From positions 248,001 to 312,000 of the forward strand of contig NW_006763138.1 of assembly GCF_000264905.1 (NCBI RefSeq): a DNA stretch of 64,000 nucleotides, read 5' to 3'. This stretch comes from Stereum hirsutum FP-91666 SS1. Lineage: Eukaryota; Basidiomycota; Agaricomycetes; Russulales; Stereaceae. A model generated the notes under the pieces. It was not told the origin of the DNA. It saw only the letters and a program-made list of their open reading frames with translations, and made no database searches. This document shows positions 46,353 to 57,775 of the stretch, piece after piece. The position numbers and the translations under genes were made by a program. Within the stretch, counting starts at the first letter, position 1. Every line of letters begins with the position of its first letter.

Positions 46353-48556
46353 ATGCTTCTTCGCCTCACAGGCGGTCTCTGGCCCATACTTCCCGCAGTC
46401 TTGCACCTGATCGGACTTGTCCAAAGTGTCTCTGCTGCAGGAACTTGTCGCTCGCAGCCTGGTGATGCGGACTTTCCGACTGTAGAAGAATGGTCTGCAC
46501 TGAATGTTTCGGTCAATGGGCGACTGATCTCTGTGACGCCATCTGCTAAATTTTGCGAAGATCTTCCGTGTACCGACGCGGAATGGTCGAGCTCTGTGTT
46601 TAGGGCAACGATTCCGGGAGCGATGGATTGTGTGAGTTTAATTTGCACTCTCATGTGGCGACAGAGGAATATAAATCACTGACACTGTGTTTCTGCTTCG
46701 AAGTATAACTGGGAGCAGGTGCGTCGATCCCATGAATTACGCAAAATATTATATTGAGTCATGGTATAGGATTATAGCGGTAATTCCACTTGTCTCGAGG
46801 GCGCGTCCGTGTGTGGCCAAGGGGATGTCCCGCTCTATGCGATCAACGCAACCTTTGCCTCGGATGTGCAAGTGAGGGACTTTCTAATTTAATTCTGAGT
46901 TGTTGAAAGGCCACTAAAACTGATCCCCTTGAAGGCTGGAGTCAATTTTGCGTCCACCAACAACCTGCGCTTGTCCATCAAATCCTCTGGACATGACCTC
47001 CTGGGACGCTCTACGGCCAAAAACTCACTACTCATCTGGACGCGCTATCTTGCGAACGCCACATTCTCCGAATCATTCGAACTGAACGGGACTTCGGTGG
47101 GAAGCGCCGTGACTGTCGGTCCAGGAGTAGCCCTGAATGCCGCCTATCTTGCAGCGAAGGCGCAGGGGAAGATAATTGTGGGTGGGACTGCAGCTAGTGT
47201 AGCGCCGTCAGGGGGATTCGTCCAAGGAGCAGGTCATTCTGCATTTTCGCCCCTGTTCGGGTTGGCCGCAGATGTGGCGCTTCGTAAGTGATACCGCCCA
47301 AATGACTTTCACTCCATAATTTCATCATCGTACAGAATTCAAGGTCGTCATCGCAAACGGTAGCCTCTTGACCGTGGATGCCACGAATTACCCTGATTGT
47401 GCGTATCTTCCTCGCCATTTTATTGTCCTCGCACTGACTGAGACATATTAGTGTTTTGGGCAATGCGTGGTGGCGGTGGTGGCAGTTGGGGTGTCATCAT
47501 CGAGACGACTTTTCAGACATTCGACACATTCAACGTTTCCAAGCACACCGTCGGTATAATTGCGCCAACCAATGACTCGACCGGAGCCCTCATGACGATT
47601 CATGCCAATCACATCTTCGACTGGGACAGCGTTAACGCCGGGCAGTATGCCTACGTCTATCCACCGTCTATTCCTACCAATGGCCTAGTCGCAAATCCTG
47701 CATATGGGACCTCCAGCAACGGATTGGGTCTCCTGACGTACTTCGCGAATCAGACGGAGGATCAAGCCCTTGCTTTAATGAAACCACTGTTGGACGATGT
47801 TAGGGCGCAAGGATTCGAAGTGGTGAACGAAACGGTGGTAGTCGAGTTGGCCAACGATGCGGTGTATGCGGCGGATAACGCTGCTGGTGTCTCAACCATA
47901 ATGGGATCCCGATTTTTCTCTTCGGATGCGTACAAGACCAACGCGGCCGGTATAGGAGCAGCCTACCAGCAGCTGATCGAACAGGGTGCCACACAGTGCG
48001 CAGTTCCTCGTTCTATTTTCTGCGATTTCGCAGCTAATGAATCCCTTACCAGAATCGGTGGTAACCTCGTCGCCGGTGGTATGAACACTGCAACCTAATA
48101 TTATAAAATCACGGCTGATGAGAACGGTCCCATAGGCAAGGTCTCCGACCCAAGCGTCTCAAACGCAGTTACACCGAAGTGGCGAGCCGCTAAATCTCAC
48201 GTTAGTCGACCCAAGAGTGAGATATTGTTGTTTAGCGTTACTCATCAATTGCCTTCTAGATCCTCACAACTCTCGGTTGGGCTGATTCAGCGACGCCGGC
48301 TGAAATCGAAGCCGTGAAGAACCAGCTCACTAACACGCTTGTTCCCATATTGGACAAGGCTACCACCGAGGACGACGCAGGCTCCTATATGAGCGAAGGT
48401 GATGTCCGTGAACCGAACTTCCAAACCACATTCTATGGGGGCAATTACGCGAAGTTAAAAACCATCAAAGCGATCTACGATCCAAATGAGCTGTTTATCG
48501 TTGGTGCTGGGGTGGCAAGTGAGAACTGGGACGAGGACGGGCTGTGTCGTCTTTGA
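46353..48556 (+). CDS. Secreted FAD-linked oxidase, berberine bridge enzyme type
   Basis: Oxidises alcohols, carbohydrates or specialised metabolites using covalent FAD and O2; fungal members are often secreted and some belong to metabolite clusters. Nine exons (46353-46631, 46704-46718, 46770-46871, 46935-47283, 47336-47398, 47452-47995, 48053-48078, 48136-48200, 48260-48556) sum to 579 residues. A signal peptide is clear (GGLWPILPAVLHLIGLVQSV). The FAD domain has LRLSIKSSGHDLLGRSTAKN (His for the flavin link), SGGFVQGAGHSAFSPLFGLA and LFWAMRGGGGGSWGVI. The C-terminus has FQTTFYGGNYAKLKTIKAIY, a BBE-domain hallmark, and DPNELFIVGAGVASENW. The second flavin-linking Cys of bicovalent members is not seen. 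Exon 2 is a 15-nt microexon encoding YNWEQ. The in-frame TAA at 48098 lies inside an intron. NxS/T sites are abundant. Confidence 0.92.
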
Positions 48557-48816
48557 CGAATTCCGTCTCAAAGCTACCTTCCGCACAACCTATTCGTATT
48601 ATTTATACATCGGACCTTTTTAATGAGACTCAATAGAGCTCGTACGCGCATTCGTATGTTGGCAGATGCCATTTTTAACCGGAGGATTGGAACATCCACT
48701 GTGACGAGCGCTCGAGCATGCTCTGCGGCCAATGGTGGCATTTCCACGTACTCGAAGTTTAGTTGGTCAAGTAGCGACCCTGGGTTGCTGGAACGGGTTG
48801 ATTTTACGCCCTACAA

Positions 48817-50493
48817 TCATGCAAACACCCAGACCTTCTTCGCGATCGACTGCCTAAGCACCATGATCAAGACAGCGCTTGCCAGCGACAAGGAGCCCGC
48901 AAAGTAAATGGCTGGGCGGAAAGCGGTTCGTCCTGCTGCTGATCCTCCGAAGGCATCTAGCATCCATCCAGCTACTGGTGCGCCCTGATGATGAGAGTTT
49001 TTAGACACCACGGAGGGCAGGGATGATTATTTGAGACATACCAGGAAGTAGCCGAATGCCCATCCAGTCACCACCATCGCCATCGCGTTCGCGAGTCTGG
49101 CACCTCCGTATATATGTCCCACAACGCTGGGCATGGTCGAAAAGAACCCTCCGTTCCCCGCACCGTTAATTACGATAAATGCGACGAGCGGCGCGATGCT
49201 CCCGCTGACAGGCCATATAGCTAGCATGCTGATGGTGGTGAGGATAAGGGCGAGGAGGAGAGATGATAGAGGGCCGACTTTATCGCAGAGGGCACCAAAG
49301 AAAAGACGGCCGACGGCTGACGAGAGATTGAAGAGCGCGAGAAGCGCAGAAGATAGAAAGGTGGAGGCGCCGAGAGATGTGGCGTAAAGGGGGATGAAAA
49401 AGGGAGGGACGAGGATGGGGAAGGTGCCGAGTCCTGCACCGACAAACAGTATGATGAACTTTTTATCGAGGAACAGATGCCTGCGAAGTGATGGGCAACG
49501 GTGCTTAGTTCAACATTGCTATTGTAAATTTCAAGGATCAAATTATGCAGGTTGAATACGCACCATTCCATACTGGCGGTGGCCCTTCGAGTCCGTTCTT
49601 TTAAGAGCATAGCAGCCGGCATAGTAATTGCGAGAGTAATGAATCCTAGGATCCTGAACGTCCATGGAATGCCGACTTTTTCTATCAAGAAATTCAGGCT
49701 AATGGACAGTATGCCTCCGCCAAGCCCTCCGCCTGCGAAAACAAAACCGTTGGCCAAACCTCTGCGTTTCTTGAAATACTGAGCAGGGAGGGAGCTACAT
49801 GCCTATAAAAGATTGTATGGCCTTTCATTAGCACGTTGTTCGATAAGTTTGTAAACCGTGCCACCTTACCATAAAACATAAGCCGACACCGAACCCCAAC
49901 ACAATCCCAAAACTAACAAACAACGCTCCAAAATTGGTGGTCGCGAACCCGCTCAGTATCTGACCAAGGCCAAGACAGAAACACGCCAATAGCGCAGAGT
50001 TACGAGTACCGATCCGTTTCAGGATCCTGGCGTTGATTAAGGCTCCGAAAGCGACAAAGGAGGCGGCCGTTGATCCAATGAAGCTGAGGGAGGAATCTTT
50101 GGCGAGATGTTTCGCGGTCAATTGTGCTTGAACAACACCCCACGAGTACGTTAGACCGACAAAGAAGAATCTACATATGTAAGTAGATGTGCCACAGTGA
50201 AGGGGCGAAACCCGACGAAATGTGAGTTATAGCCAACTATTAGTCTCACCAGCAAGAAGAAGAAATCAAAAGACTAACGTTATGATGCTGCATGCAGCGA
50301 CAATAACCCATCCGTATCCACCATCAGGAACGTCTTCAAAGCCATGGAGAGCAGATATCACTGTAGACTGCAGCGATGGCTGAGGTGACTGAGCAGAGGA
50401 AATGCCGTCGAGCTCTCTATCTATGTCGTTTTGTTCCGGTCTATTTAGGCTCAGCTGGGTAAGATGTATGCTTGGTTGCATTATGGTTGCCAT
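48817..50493 (-). CDS. MFS transporter, monocarboxylate (MCH) type
   Basis: Twelve-helix membrane transporter of the fungal monocarboxylate-porter-like family; substrates range from organic acids to riboflavin and pathway metabolites. The ATG at 50493 gives a hydrophilic N-terminus, then the family's signature DVPDGGYGWVIVAACSIIT followed by FFFVGLTYSWGVVQAQLT after splicing. Later segments include FGIVLGFGVGLCFM, KRRGLANGFVFAGGGLGGGI, GIPWTFRILGFITLAITMPA, VGRLFFGALCDKVGPLSSLL, FIVINGAGNGGFFSTMPSVV and the last exon GAPVAGWMLDAFGGSAAGRT, ending KKVWVFA. About six exons; inner limits are approximate, the start and stop were read directly. It is convergent with the FAD oxidase (260 bp apart) and divergent from epoxide hydrolase 2, a layout that allows joint function in uptake or export of a shared metabolite. 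Confidence 0.9.
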
Positions 50494-51045
50494 GATGGAC
50501 GGAGCTCGACGTAAGGTCAGATCACAGACTCAGTTCGGCGTCAAGTTCGATTTGCGTGGATGTCCAGTGGCCGAACAGGGCTGAACATGACTCAGGCTCG
50601 CGATCGGGCCCGACACAACAGAAGCAACTTCGCCGAGGTGTCTTGCAAATCGACCGTGTTTTATAAACTGTGGTAGTAAATAATGGAGCAAAGATAGAGT
50701 TGAATTGGCCCGACAATGGGAGACGTGAAGTTTGAGACCGCTGCGTCGAGGGAAAAGGCTATCATGATGTACCGATACATAGCCGCAGAAGCGAGCCACG
50801 GATGGTGCAACAATGGGCCACATTTCACACCGGTATTCCGTGTGGCAATTAGGGGCAACCACCGACAGGCAAACAACTTCCCCACAAGGAACATCCTTGT
50901 TCCGCTCTTTGTCAAGCCTTCGCGTATCCTCGGTCTGAGTGAGAGTGGTAGTTTCCTCTGCGAGTGACTCAGACTTCAAAACAGTCGCCTATATACACAG
51001 TTACCCAGGTCTCACACTAATCACTCAGCTTGCATTCGAACTGCC
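50494..51045. promoter_or_regulatory. Shared promoter region of MFS and epoxide hydrolase 2
   Basis: 552 bp between divergent starts. Rightward elements: TGACTCA at 50965-50971 and a TATATACA box at 50990, 56 bp before the ATG. Confidence 0.5.
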
Positions 51046-52669
51046 ATGATGTCAACCTCGCAAGAAACCCCCTTTCAAATCTCCATCCCCGACGACGCAC
51101 TCTCCGCCCTCAAAACCCGCCTCTCGCTCACTCGCTTCCCAGACGAGCTGGACGAAGCGGGCTGGGACTACGGTGCCCCTCTAAAGGACATCCAACGACT
51201 CGTAGCGTACTGGAAAGACGGCTACGACTGGAGGAAGCACGAGAGGGAGATGAATGAGGGGTTGAGGATGTTCACGAGGGATGTGGAGGTGGAGGGGCAT
51301 GGGGTTTTGAATGTGCATTATGTGCATGAGAGGAGTGGGGTGGATGGGGCGTTGCCTTTGTTTTTCTCTCATGGGTGTGAGTGTGATCGTGTTCATGTTC
51401 GATTTAGCATCACGTCTCTTATGTGTAGCGCATGCGTAATAGGGCCGGGAAGTTTCGCGGAGGTGCAGAAGCTGTTACCACTGCTCACAGCAGCGTCCCC
51501 AGATCATCCCAGCTTCCATGTCGTAGCCTTCAGCCTACCAGGTTATGGGTTTTCAGAGGCCCCTCACAAGCCGGGTTTCGCGGGGAAACAATACGCAGAA
51601 GTAAGGCCTTGTTCTCTTTTCGACCCGAGTGCGTTAAAGGATATTGACGGTTTATGGATTGGCAGGTGGCACACAAACTAATGCTCGCACTGGGATATAA
51701 CGAGTATGTCGTACAGGGAGGAGACTGGGGTAACCTCGTGAGCATCATCAAGAGATGGGGTATTGAACCCTATGGTTCCTGATTCAGTCTGTTTATTCGA
51801 TGAGATCACACGAACGATGGCGAAGAACTACGGGCCTGAACACGTCAAGGGATGGCACACCAACATGCCGCTGTACGTTCGTCATTACCCCCGATAATAC
51901 GTTGAATTCTCTAACTTCGACGCGTCCAGTGCCTTGGAGCCCTCCCTGTTCTCACAGCCCCTGACGTGGCTTTCGCACAAGCTGAGCACGTATACTCCAC
52001 AAGAGAAAGCCCACCTCGCCCGTGGCGAGTTCATCACCCGTACGGGACGTGGCTATTTCGAGATTCAGGCGACGAAGCCTCAGACGATCGGATATTCGAT
52101 GGCGGATTCGCCGGTGGGGTTGTTGGCGTGGATTTACGAGAAATTAGTCGTTTGGACGGACGAGTATGAGTGGAGCGACGATGAAGGTGAGTTCCTGGAG
52201 GTTATTTCTGAATGCTGAAGGAAGAAACTGGAATTGAGTGGTGCGAGTATAGTGTTGACGTGGGTGTCGATATATTGGTTCTCGAGAGCGGGGCCTGCGG
52301 CGGCCGCGAGGATATACTACGAGACGAGACAATCGGGGGAACGAAATAATCCGCCCATGGGCATTGTCGTGCCCATAGGGGTGGCCTACTTTCCAAAAGA
52401 ACTAAGGGTTCCTCCGCGAAGGTAAGTCTGATTCACATCCACCTACATTCCATCACGCTCCGAGATCGGAACTGTCGTCTGAGTGAATTCGTTTATGTTG
52501 TAGCTGGATCCGCAGCGTGGGGAATGTGGTGTTCGAGTCGGAGCACGACAGAGGTGGGCATTTCGCAGCGCATGAGAATCCGGAGGGGTTGGCGGATGAT
52601 TTGAGAAAGATGTTTGGGAGGGGAGGACCGGCGTATGGAGTGGTTCCGGGGAAAACGGGCTATGCGTGA
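51046..52669 (+). CDS. Epoxide hydrolase, alpha/beta-hydrolase fold (copy 2)
   Basis: Same predicted reaction as the gene at 7279. Seven exons (51046-51376, 51443-51600, 51666-51737, 51805-51872, 51930-52186, 52253-52421, 52504-52669) give 406 residues. Exons 2, 3, 4 and 6 have exactly the same length as in copy 1 (158, 72, 68, 169 nt) and all phases match. Motifs: [50 protein letters not shown] (oxyanion hole, across the first splice), [10 protein letters not shown] (nucleophile Asp), [20 protein letters not shown], and [20 protein letters not shown] (catalytic His). A second ATG directly follows the first (MM). No targeting signal. Neighbouring MFS and FAD oxidase genes suggest a small metabolic locus, which is inference. 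Confidence 0.93.
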
Positions 52670-53192
52670 TTTATGATACTCACTATTGCCATGTTATGAA
52701 TCATGTATACGAGCGAATAACGATCAGTAACAATAAGTATGCGAGAGTTCGAATGGTCAGTGGTAGAAACAGAAGTGAAGACGAAATCGATAATGAGGCA
52801 ACACCGGCAGAAGCCGAGAGCGATTCCGGCACGTTGGCTCAGCCACTCGCGCATCGCAGAATCTCGAGCTCGTCGTCGTCGAGCAAGACCCACAAATCCC
52901 CCGGACCCGTTAATCCTCAAGGTGAGCAAACTTTTGCTGGTTCTTGGTGTTGTGCTGTCCTGGAGAGGCCCTGGGAGGGTTTGTGAAGGAACGAGCGGTT
53001 GGATGGACTGGGTAGAGGATGGATGAGAGACTTTGGGTTCGGATGGCGTTGGGCGGTCGGCGGAAGGGTTTGGGTTGCGTGGAGGGTTATGGACCGCTCG
53101 TTAGGTCGTTGGGATGAGGGCATTGGATCGGCTTGGTTGGGCTTTGCTTGTTTATCTAGGGTGCTGACCGTTCGTCTTGCAGATATCTCAAA
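52670..53192 (+). other. RPL25 5' leader with a 5'-UTR intron
   Basis: A GTGAGC donor at 52922 and a TCTTGCAG acceptor ending at 53182 define a likely 261-nt intron just before the uL23 start codon, a common arrangement in fungal ribosomal protein genes. No box C/D snoRNA was evident in it. Confidence 0.6.
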
Positions 53193-53934
53193 ATGGTCGC
53201 CACTAAGAGCGCGAAGGGCAAGAACGCCCCCAAGAGTGCGTATACGCCCATCGTCTACCGTTCTGACCGGTTCGGTCGAGGCTAACGTGGGGGCTGGTTT
53301 ATCTATAGCTGCAAAGACCGCCTCGTCGTCGAAGGACGCGAAGGCCAAGTCCGCGAAGAAGGCGGCTCTCCAGGGCGTGCACGGCCACCACTCGCGCAAG
53401 GTCCGCTACACCGTCTCGTTCCACCGACCAAAGACCCTCCGCCTGCCCCGGGACCCGAAGTACCAGAGGAAGAGCGTTCACCATGTTCCCCGCATGGATG
53501 AATTCAGGACGATCGTCTCGTGCGTTTTTCTTTCCTTAGTGGTATTACGGAGAGGTATTGATGTAAGTTTTGTGGACGGCTAGACCTTTGAACACGGAGT
53601 CTGCGATGAAGAAGATTGAGGAGCACAACACGCTCGTGTTCATTGTGGACCTCAAGTCGAACAAGCGTCAGATCAAGGACGCGGTGAAGAAGCTCTGGGA
53701 TGTTCAGGCCGCCAAGATCAACACTCTCATCCGGTGCGTGCATACCTGGTTTTTCTCTGTGATCCAGAGCTCGGCTGACAGAGCGAGTGCAGACCGGACG
53801 GAAAGAAAAAGGCGTACGTGCGTCTTACTGCTGACCACGATGCTCTGGATGTTGCGAACAAGGTGTGTTTGATGAATCTTTCTGCCGATGAAAGTGATAC
53901 TGATGAAACTATGTTGCAGATTGGCTTCATCTAA
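53193..53934 (+). CDS. RPL25: 60S ribosomal protein L25 (uL23)
   Basis: Large-subunit protein at the polypeptide exit tunnel, docking site for SRP and nascent-chain factors. Five exons (53193-53235, 53309-53519, 53584-53733, 53793-53862, 53920-53934) give 162 residues, the expected size. The Lys/Ala-rich eukaryotic N-terminal extension ([14 protein letters not shown], then [20 protein letters not shown]) leads to [60 protein letters not shown] and [20 protein letters not shown], ending IGFI. The final exon has just 15 nt including the stop. Preceded by a probable 5'-UTR intron. Confidence 0.97.
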
Positions 53935-54631
53935 GCCGCTCGCGTCTCGTTCCGGGGGTTTTGTCTGTCTCTATCTTTCCTCACGCCATCCACACCATTG
54001 CACTTGTTTGACCTGTATGCGTAGTCGTATGCCATGTTCCTATGATTCAAGCAAAATTCATGCAGTGCAGATGGACGCGTGAAGTGGCGGTATAAGTAAG
54101 AGAGTGGCCGCCGTGGCCGACTGGTTCTGAACACCAAAAAGACAGGAACGGATGCACAAGGAGGGATGATGCTACGAGTGATCATCAGGGCCTAGGCCGC
54201 AGCAGGGGTGTGGAACCTGCCAAAAATACGCGGCTTGAGCGGGCGATGTCAATGGTTACAGGCGAGGGTGACGACGAACGCAGACAGCCGTCCGAGAGAG
54301 CGAGCGGAGAGCGAGAGAATAAGACCTTGACGGTGCACTCGAACTCGTTTGAAACGAAAGCAAGGACCAGCTCGGCAACAGCGGCGGTGGCGAGAAGACT
54401 GCGCTCGAGAAATCACTCTAGCGGAAAAGGCCCGACGCGAAACGGGTGGTCGTCACGGGCACGACGTTCGCCCTTCTGTACTTGACCTCCACCAACGACT
54501 TGCACGCTCTGCTCCGCCAGCAGCCCCACGCTCCTTTCTCCTCCGTCCTGGCACCTCTTCTGCCGCCGCCGACACTCTAGGGCTCGTCCCTATCCCTCTG
54601 TCCATTAAACCCTGCAATTCTTAATTGTTTG
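53935..54631. other. Intergenic, RPL25 3' region and MSB2 promoter
   Basis: No gene seen. The right half is CT-rich directly before the MSB2 start, a usual fungal promoter composition. Confidence 0.5.
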
Positions 54632-57600
54632 ATGCGTTCCCCGCTCCTCCCCTCCCTCGCCCTCCTCCTCCTCTTCTTCTTCTCCGCCTCCGTCGCTGCC
54701 ACCCATTCGTTCTCTTCACCAACTACCTCACATGCTCGCCGCTCCTTAGCCTTCAAGAAAAAGGCCGTCAAGCCCCTCGACCCGCCCGTTCTTAGAGGCA
54801 GGCAGGGCGATGATGGCCTCGAACTGGGCCTTACTCGTCCGTCCCCTTTCTCTTTCCTTTTTCTTCCCTTTCTCAACCTTTCTTTTCCGCTCTTGCAGCC
54901 GATATCAACACCTTCCGTGATGGTCTCAGTGGCTTCCATTTCTTCCCTTCCACCACCACCACCGCCTCGGCCACGGCAACAAATGCGACCTCGTCTACGT
55001 CCACAGACTCCGCATCGGCTACCTCGACGGACTCCTCCTCGTCCACATCTGTAGATTCCACGAGCGCCGATTCCACATCGTCATCTGATGCCGCCACCAC
55101 CACGGACTCCGCCGCCTCATCTACCGACGCTAGCTCATCCTCTGATCCCGCTGCTGCCACCACCACGTCCGCCGACTCGTCCAGCGCTTCTGCCACTTCC
55201 GCCGCCGATTCGTCCTCCGCCTCCTCCACGTCCTCTGACTGCGGGCTCCTCGGCCTTGGTTGCGTTGGTTCGTCGACTACGACGTCTGATGCCTCGTCCG
55301 CGACTTCCACGGACGCAGCTTCGTCCACCGACGCCGCGTCCGCGACTTCCACAGACGCAGTGTCGTCCACCGACGCCGCATCCTCCGCCTCCGCCACGTC
55401 CTCCGACTGTGGGCTACTCGGCCTTGGTTGCAGTGGTTCGTCGACGTCGACGTCCGATGCCTCGTCCGCGACTTCTACAGATGCAGCTTCATCCACCGAC
55501 GCCGCGTCCTCTACCTCCGAGGACTGCGGTCTCCTAGGACTCGGTTGCAGTTCGTCGACTTCCACCGATTCAGCGGCTTCGTCCACTGCATCCGATTCGG
55601 CGTCTGCGTCTGCGACCGATTCTGCCTCTGCAACCACGACGGACGCTTCATCTGCGACGGGTACGGCCTCTGCCTCGGCATCCTCCACTTCGAGCGACTG
55701 TGGCCTTTTGGGTCTCGGCTGCTCTGCGTCTTCGACGACGACGGATGCTGCCTCGTCGACCGACAGCGTGTCCGCAACTGCCACCGGTTCCGCTTCAGCC
55801 TCCGTTACCGACTCGTCGTCCGCTTCTGCGACAGACAGCGCGACTTCGTCGGACTGCGGTCTCCTTGGTATAGGTTGCACGAGTGCGACAACGACGACGG
55901 ACGTTTCCGCCACGGGTTCGGCTGCTTCTTCCACAGACTCAGCCGCGTCTACCTCAGCTACCGATTCCGCGACCGTTTCAGGATCATCGGCTAGCGCCAC
56001 GGCTACTTCGTCTGATTGCGGCCTTCTCGGCGGTATCGCAGGATGTAGCAGCTCTGCTACAGCAACTTCGACCTCGGATGCGTCCAACTCAACTTCCAGC
56101 GCTGTATCGTCGGGTTCCTCTGCAGCTGCCTCCTCTACGATCACCAGCGCTCCGTCAGGATCGTCCGCACCGGCCACGTCCACCGCTGTTTCCTCGTCCT
56201 CGTGTGGGTTGCTCGATGGTGTCTTGGACCCGTCTTGTGCTTCGAGCACTATTTCTGGGTCCGCCTCAGTTACTAGCACGGCCTCTGGCTCATTCTCGTA
56301 AGCAACTTTTCCGACCTACAATATCGAGTTATCCATAACTTTTTTTTTATTCCAGCACAACCTTTTCGCCAAACGCCACCACGACTGCGTCGGCCACCGC
56401 GTCGGCCAACGGCACCAGCACCTTCAGTGACCCCTTCACCACAACCGCGTCGGCTAACAGCACCAGCACTTCCAGTGGCACCATCTCCTTCCCCACGTCC
56501 ACTGCAGGCAACGAGACCACCACCGCCACCGCCACCGCTACCTCATCTCTTATCACCTCAACCGCTAATGCCACATCCAGTAGTGCAAGCAGCACTGTCG
56601 TGATATCTTTCCCCACTGGTGTGAACAGTAGCCTCTCGGCGACTGCAACGTCGTTCTCTACCCTGACGTCGTCGGCGACAACTTCCTTCTCCTTCAGCTC
56701 TCCGTCTGCGCAGTCACAATTCTCCTACGTCACCGATACCAGCCTTCTGTTCACCTCGTTCTCTACCCCGACTCCGACCACCACCGAGACCAATCCTGAC
56801 GCACCGACGACCACGTCCACCGGTTCCACGACGGCCACTAACCCATTGGCTTCTGCTACTATCCCGGCAGACCTTCCGGCTCGGATCTTCCCCTCGACAG
56901 GAGTCCCCGACACGTCTAAATTGAGCGGGTACACACTCATAAGCGTATTGTTCGACGATGGGTTGTCGTGGAGCTTCGTGACTAGCAGTTCGCAATCCCA
57001 AGGCCAACTCCTCTCTTGGTTCCCTGTCGTCCTTGAAGCCAGTCTCGGCCTCAGCTCCGCTCAAGTCGTCACGTACGCCCTCCAGGTGTACATCCCGGAC
57101 TCGTACACCAGCACAGCGGACGTCGACCAATTGAGGACTACGTGGACCGGATACATTCCCTCGGACCAGGTCGACACCCTCGCTCAGCTCATCTCAGCTA
57201 AGAGTTCGGCATTCTACACGAGCACCCCGGATCCCTACCATACCCTCGCCGAGCATGTCGACCCCTCGTTCACGCTCGACCTCGTTCAGAACCCGAGCAC
57301 GGGCGCTTCGACGGGTTCTTCGAGCAGCTCGGACTCCTCTACCGTCAGTACTTCGAGTGACAATTCGAGGCAGGACGCTATCATCGGGGTCGTCAGCGCT
57401 CTCGGTGGTGTTACTGTTCTCATCATCTGCGTGCTCGTCTTCCGTTCGGTCAAGAGGCGCAGAGAGTTGGCTCACAGGAGGCTTTCGGACCAGGCCGCGG
57501 CTAACACCATGCCTTACGGGGACAGGGCGGGCAGGGACTTCGATCAGGACAGTGTTGGGGGACAGAGGAGGAGGAGTTTCTACTTTGCGGAAGACAGTTT

Positions 57601-57775
57601 GAGAGGTAACTCTCAGCCCGCTGATCCGCAAACGCAGGCGATGGCTTCTGGAATGGGTGGCGGAGAGATGGAGTATAGCTATAGGAACAGCCCGGAGCAG
57701 ATGAGGGAGAGGCGGCCAGTCATGGCAGGCCAAATTTCGGCACCTATCTTACAACAGAGCAGCATGAATTGGTGA
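54632..57775 (+). CDS. MSB2: Msb2-type signalling mucin with Cys-cassette repeats
   Basis: Plasma-membrane sensor thought to feed the Cdc42/MAPK pathway for filamentous growth or surface sensing. Three exons (54632-54836, 54899-56297, 56356-57775) give 1,007 residues. A signal peptide (RSPLLPSLALLLLFFFSASV) is followed by a ~620-residue Ser/Thr/Ala mucin region. Within it, seven cassettes of the form SSDCGLLGLGC recur about every 40-60 residues. The juxtamembrane part (about residues 700-840) has IPADLPARIFPSTG, YTLISVLFDDGLSWSFV, YIPSDQVDTLAQLISAKSSA and DPYHTLAEHVDPSFTL, which matches the Hkr1-Msb2 homology region. One membrane helix follows (AIIGVVSALGGVTVLIICVL) and a ~110-residue basic cytoplasmic tail starting FRSVKRRREL. 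Heavy O-mannosylation is expected. Family call rests on the homology region and architecture. Confidence 0.85.
55237..56238 (+). repeat. Seven CGLLGLGC-type cassettes in the mucin domain
   Basis: Cassettes at 55237, 55405, 55522, 55696, 55852, 56014 and 56203. The first four read DCGLLGLGC exactly, the fifth DCGLLGIGC, the sixth DCGLLGGIAGC, and the last CGLLDGVLDPSC, so the units diverge toward the membrane end. Confidence 0.9.

Noticed and set aside
48079..48135. In-frame TAA in the FAD oxidase, suggesting a broken gene
   Set aside because: The stop lies inside a canonical intron (GTATGA to CCATAG); splicing restores LVAGGKVS in phase with the next exon.
53863..53919. Box C/D snoRNA in the last RPL25 intron (TGATGA and CTGA strings)
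   Set aside because: The intron is only 57 nt, too short for a snoRNA with both boxes and guide sequence.
54873..56279. 468-codon acidic ORF antisense to MSB2
   Set aside because: It is the mirror of the Ser/Thr/Ala-rich mucin codons; composition explains its length.
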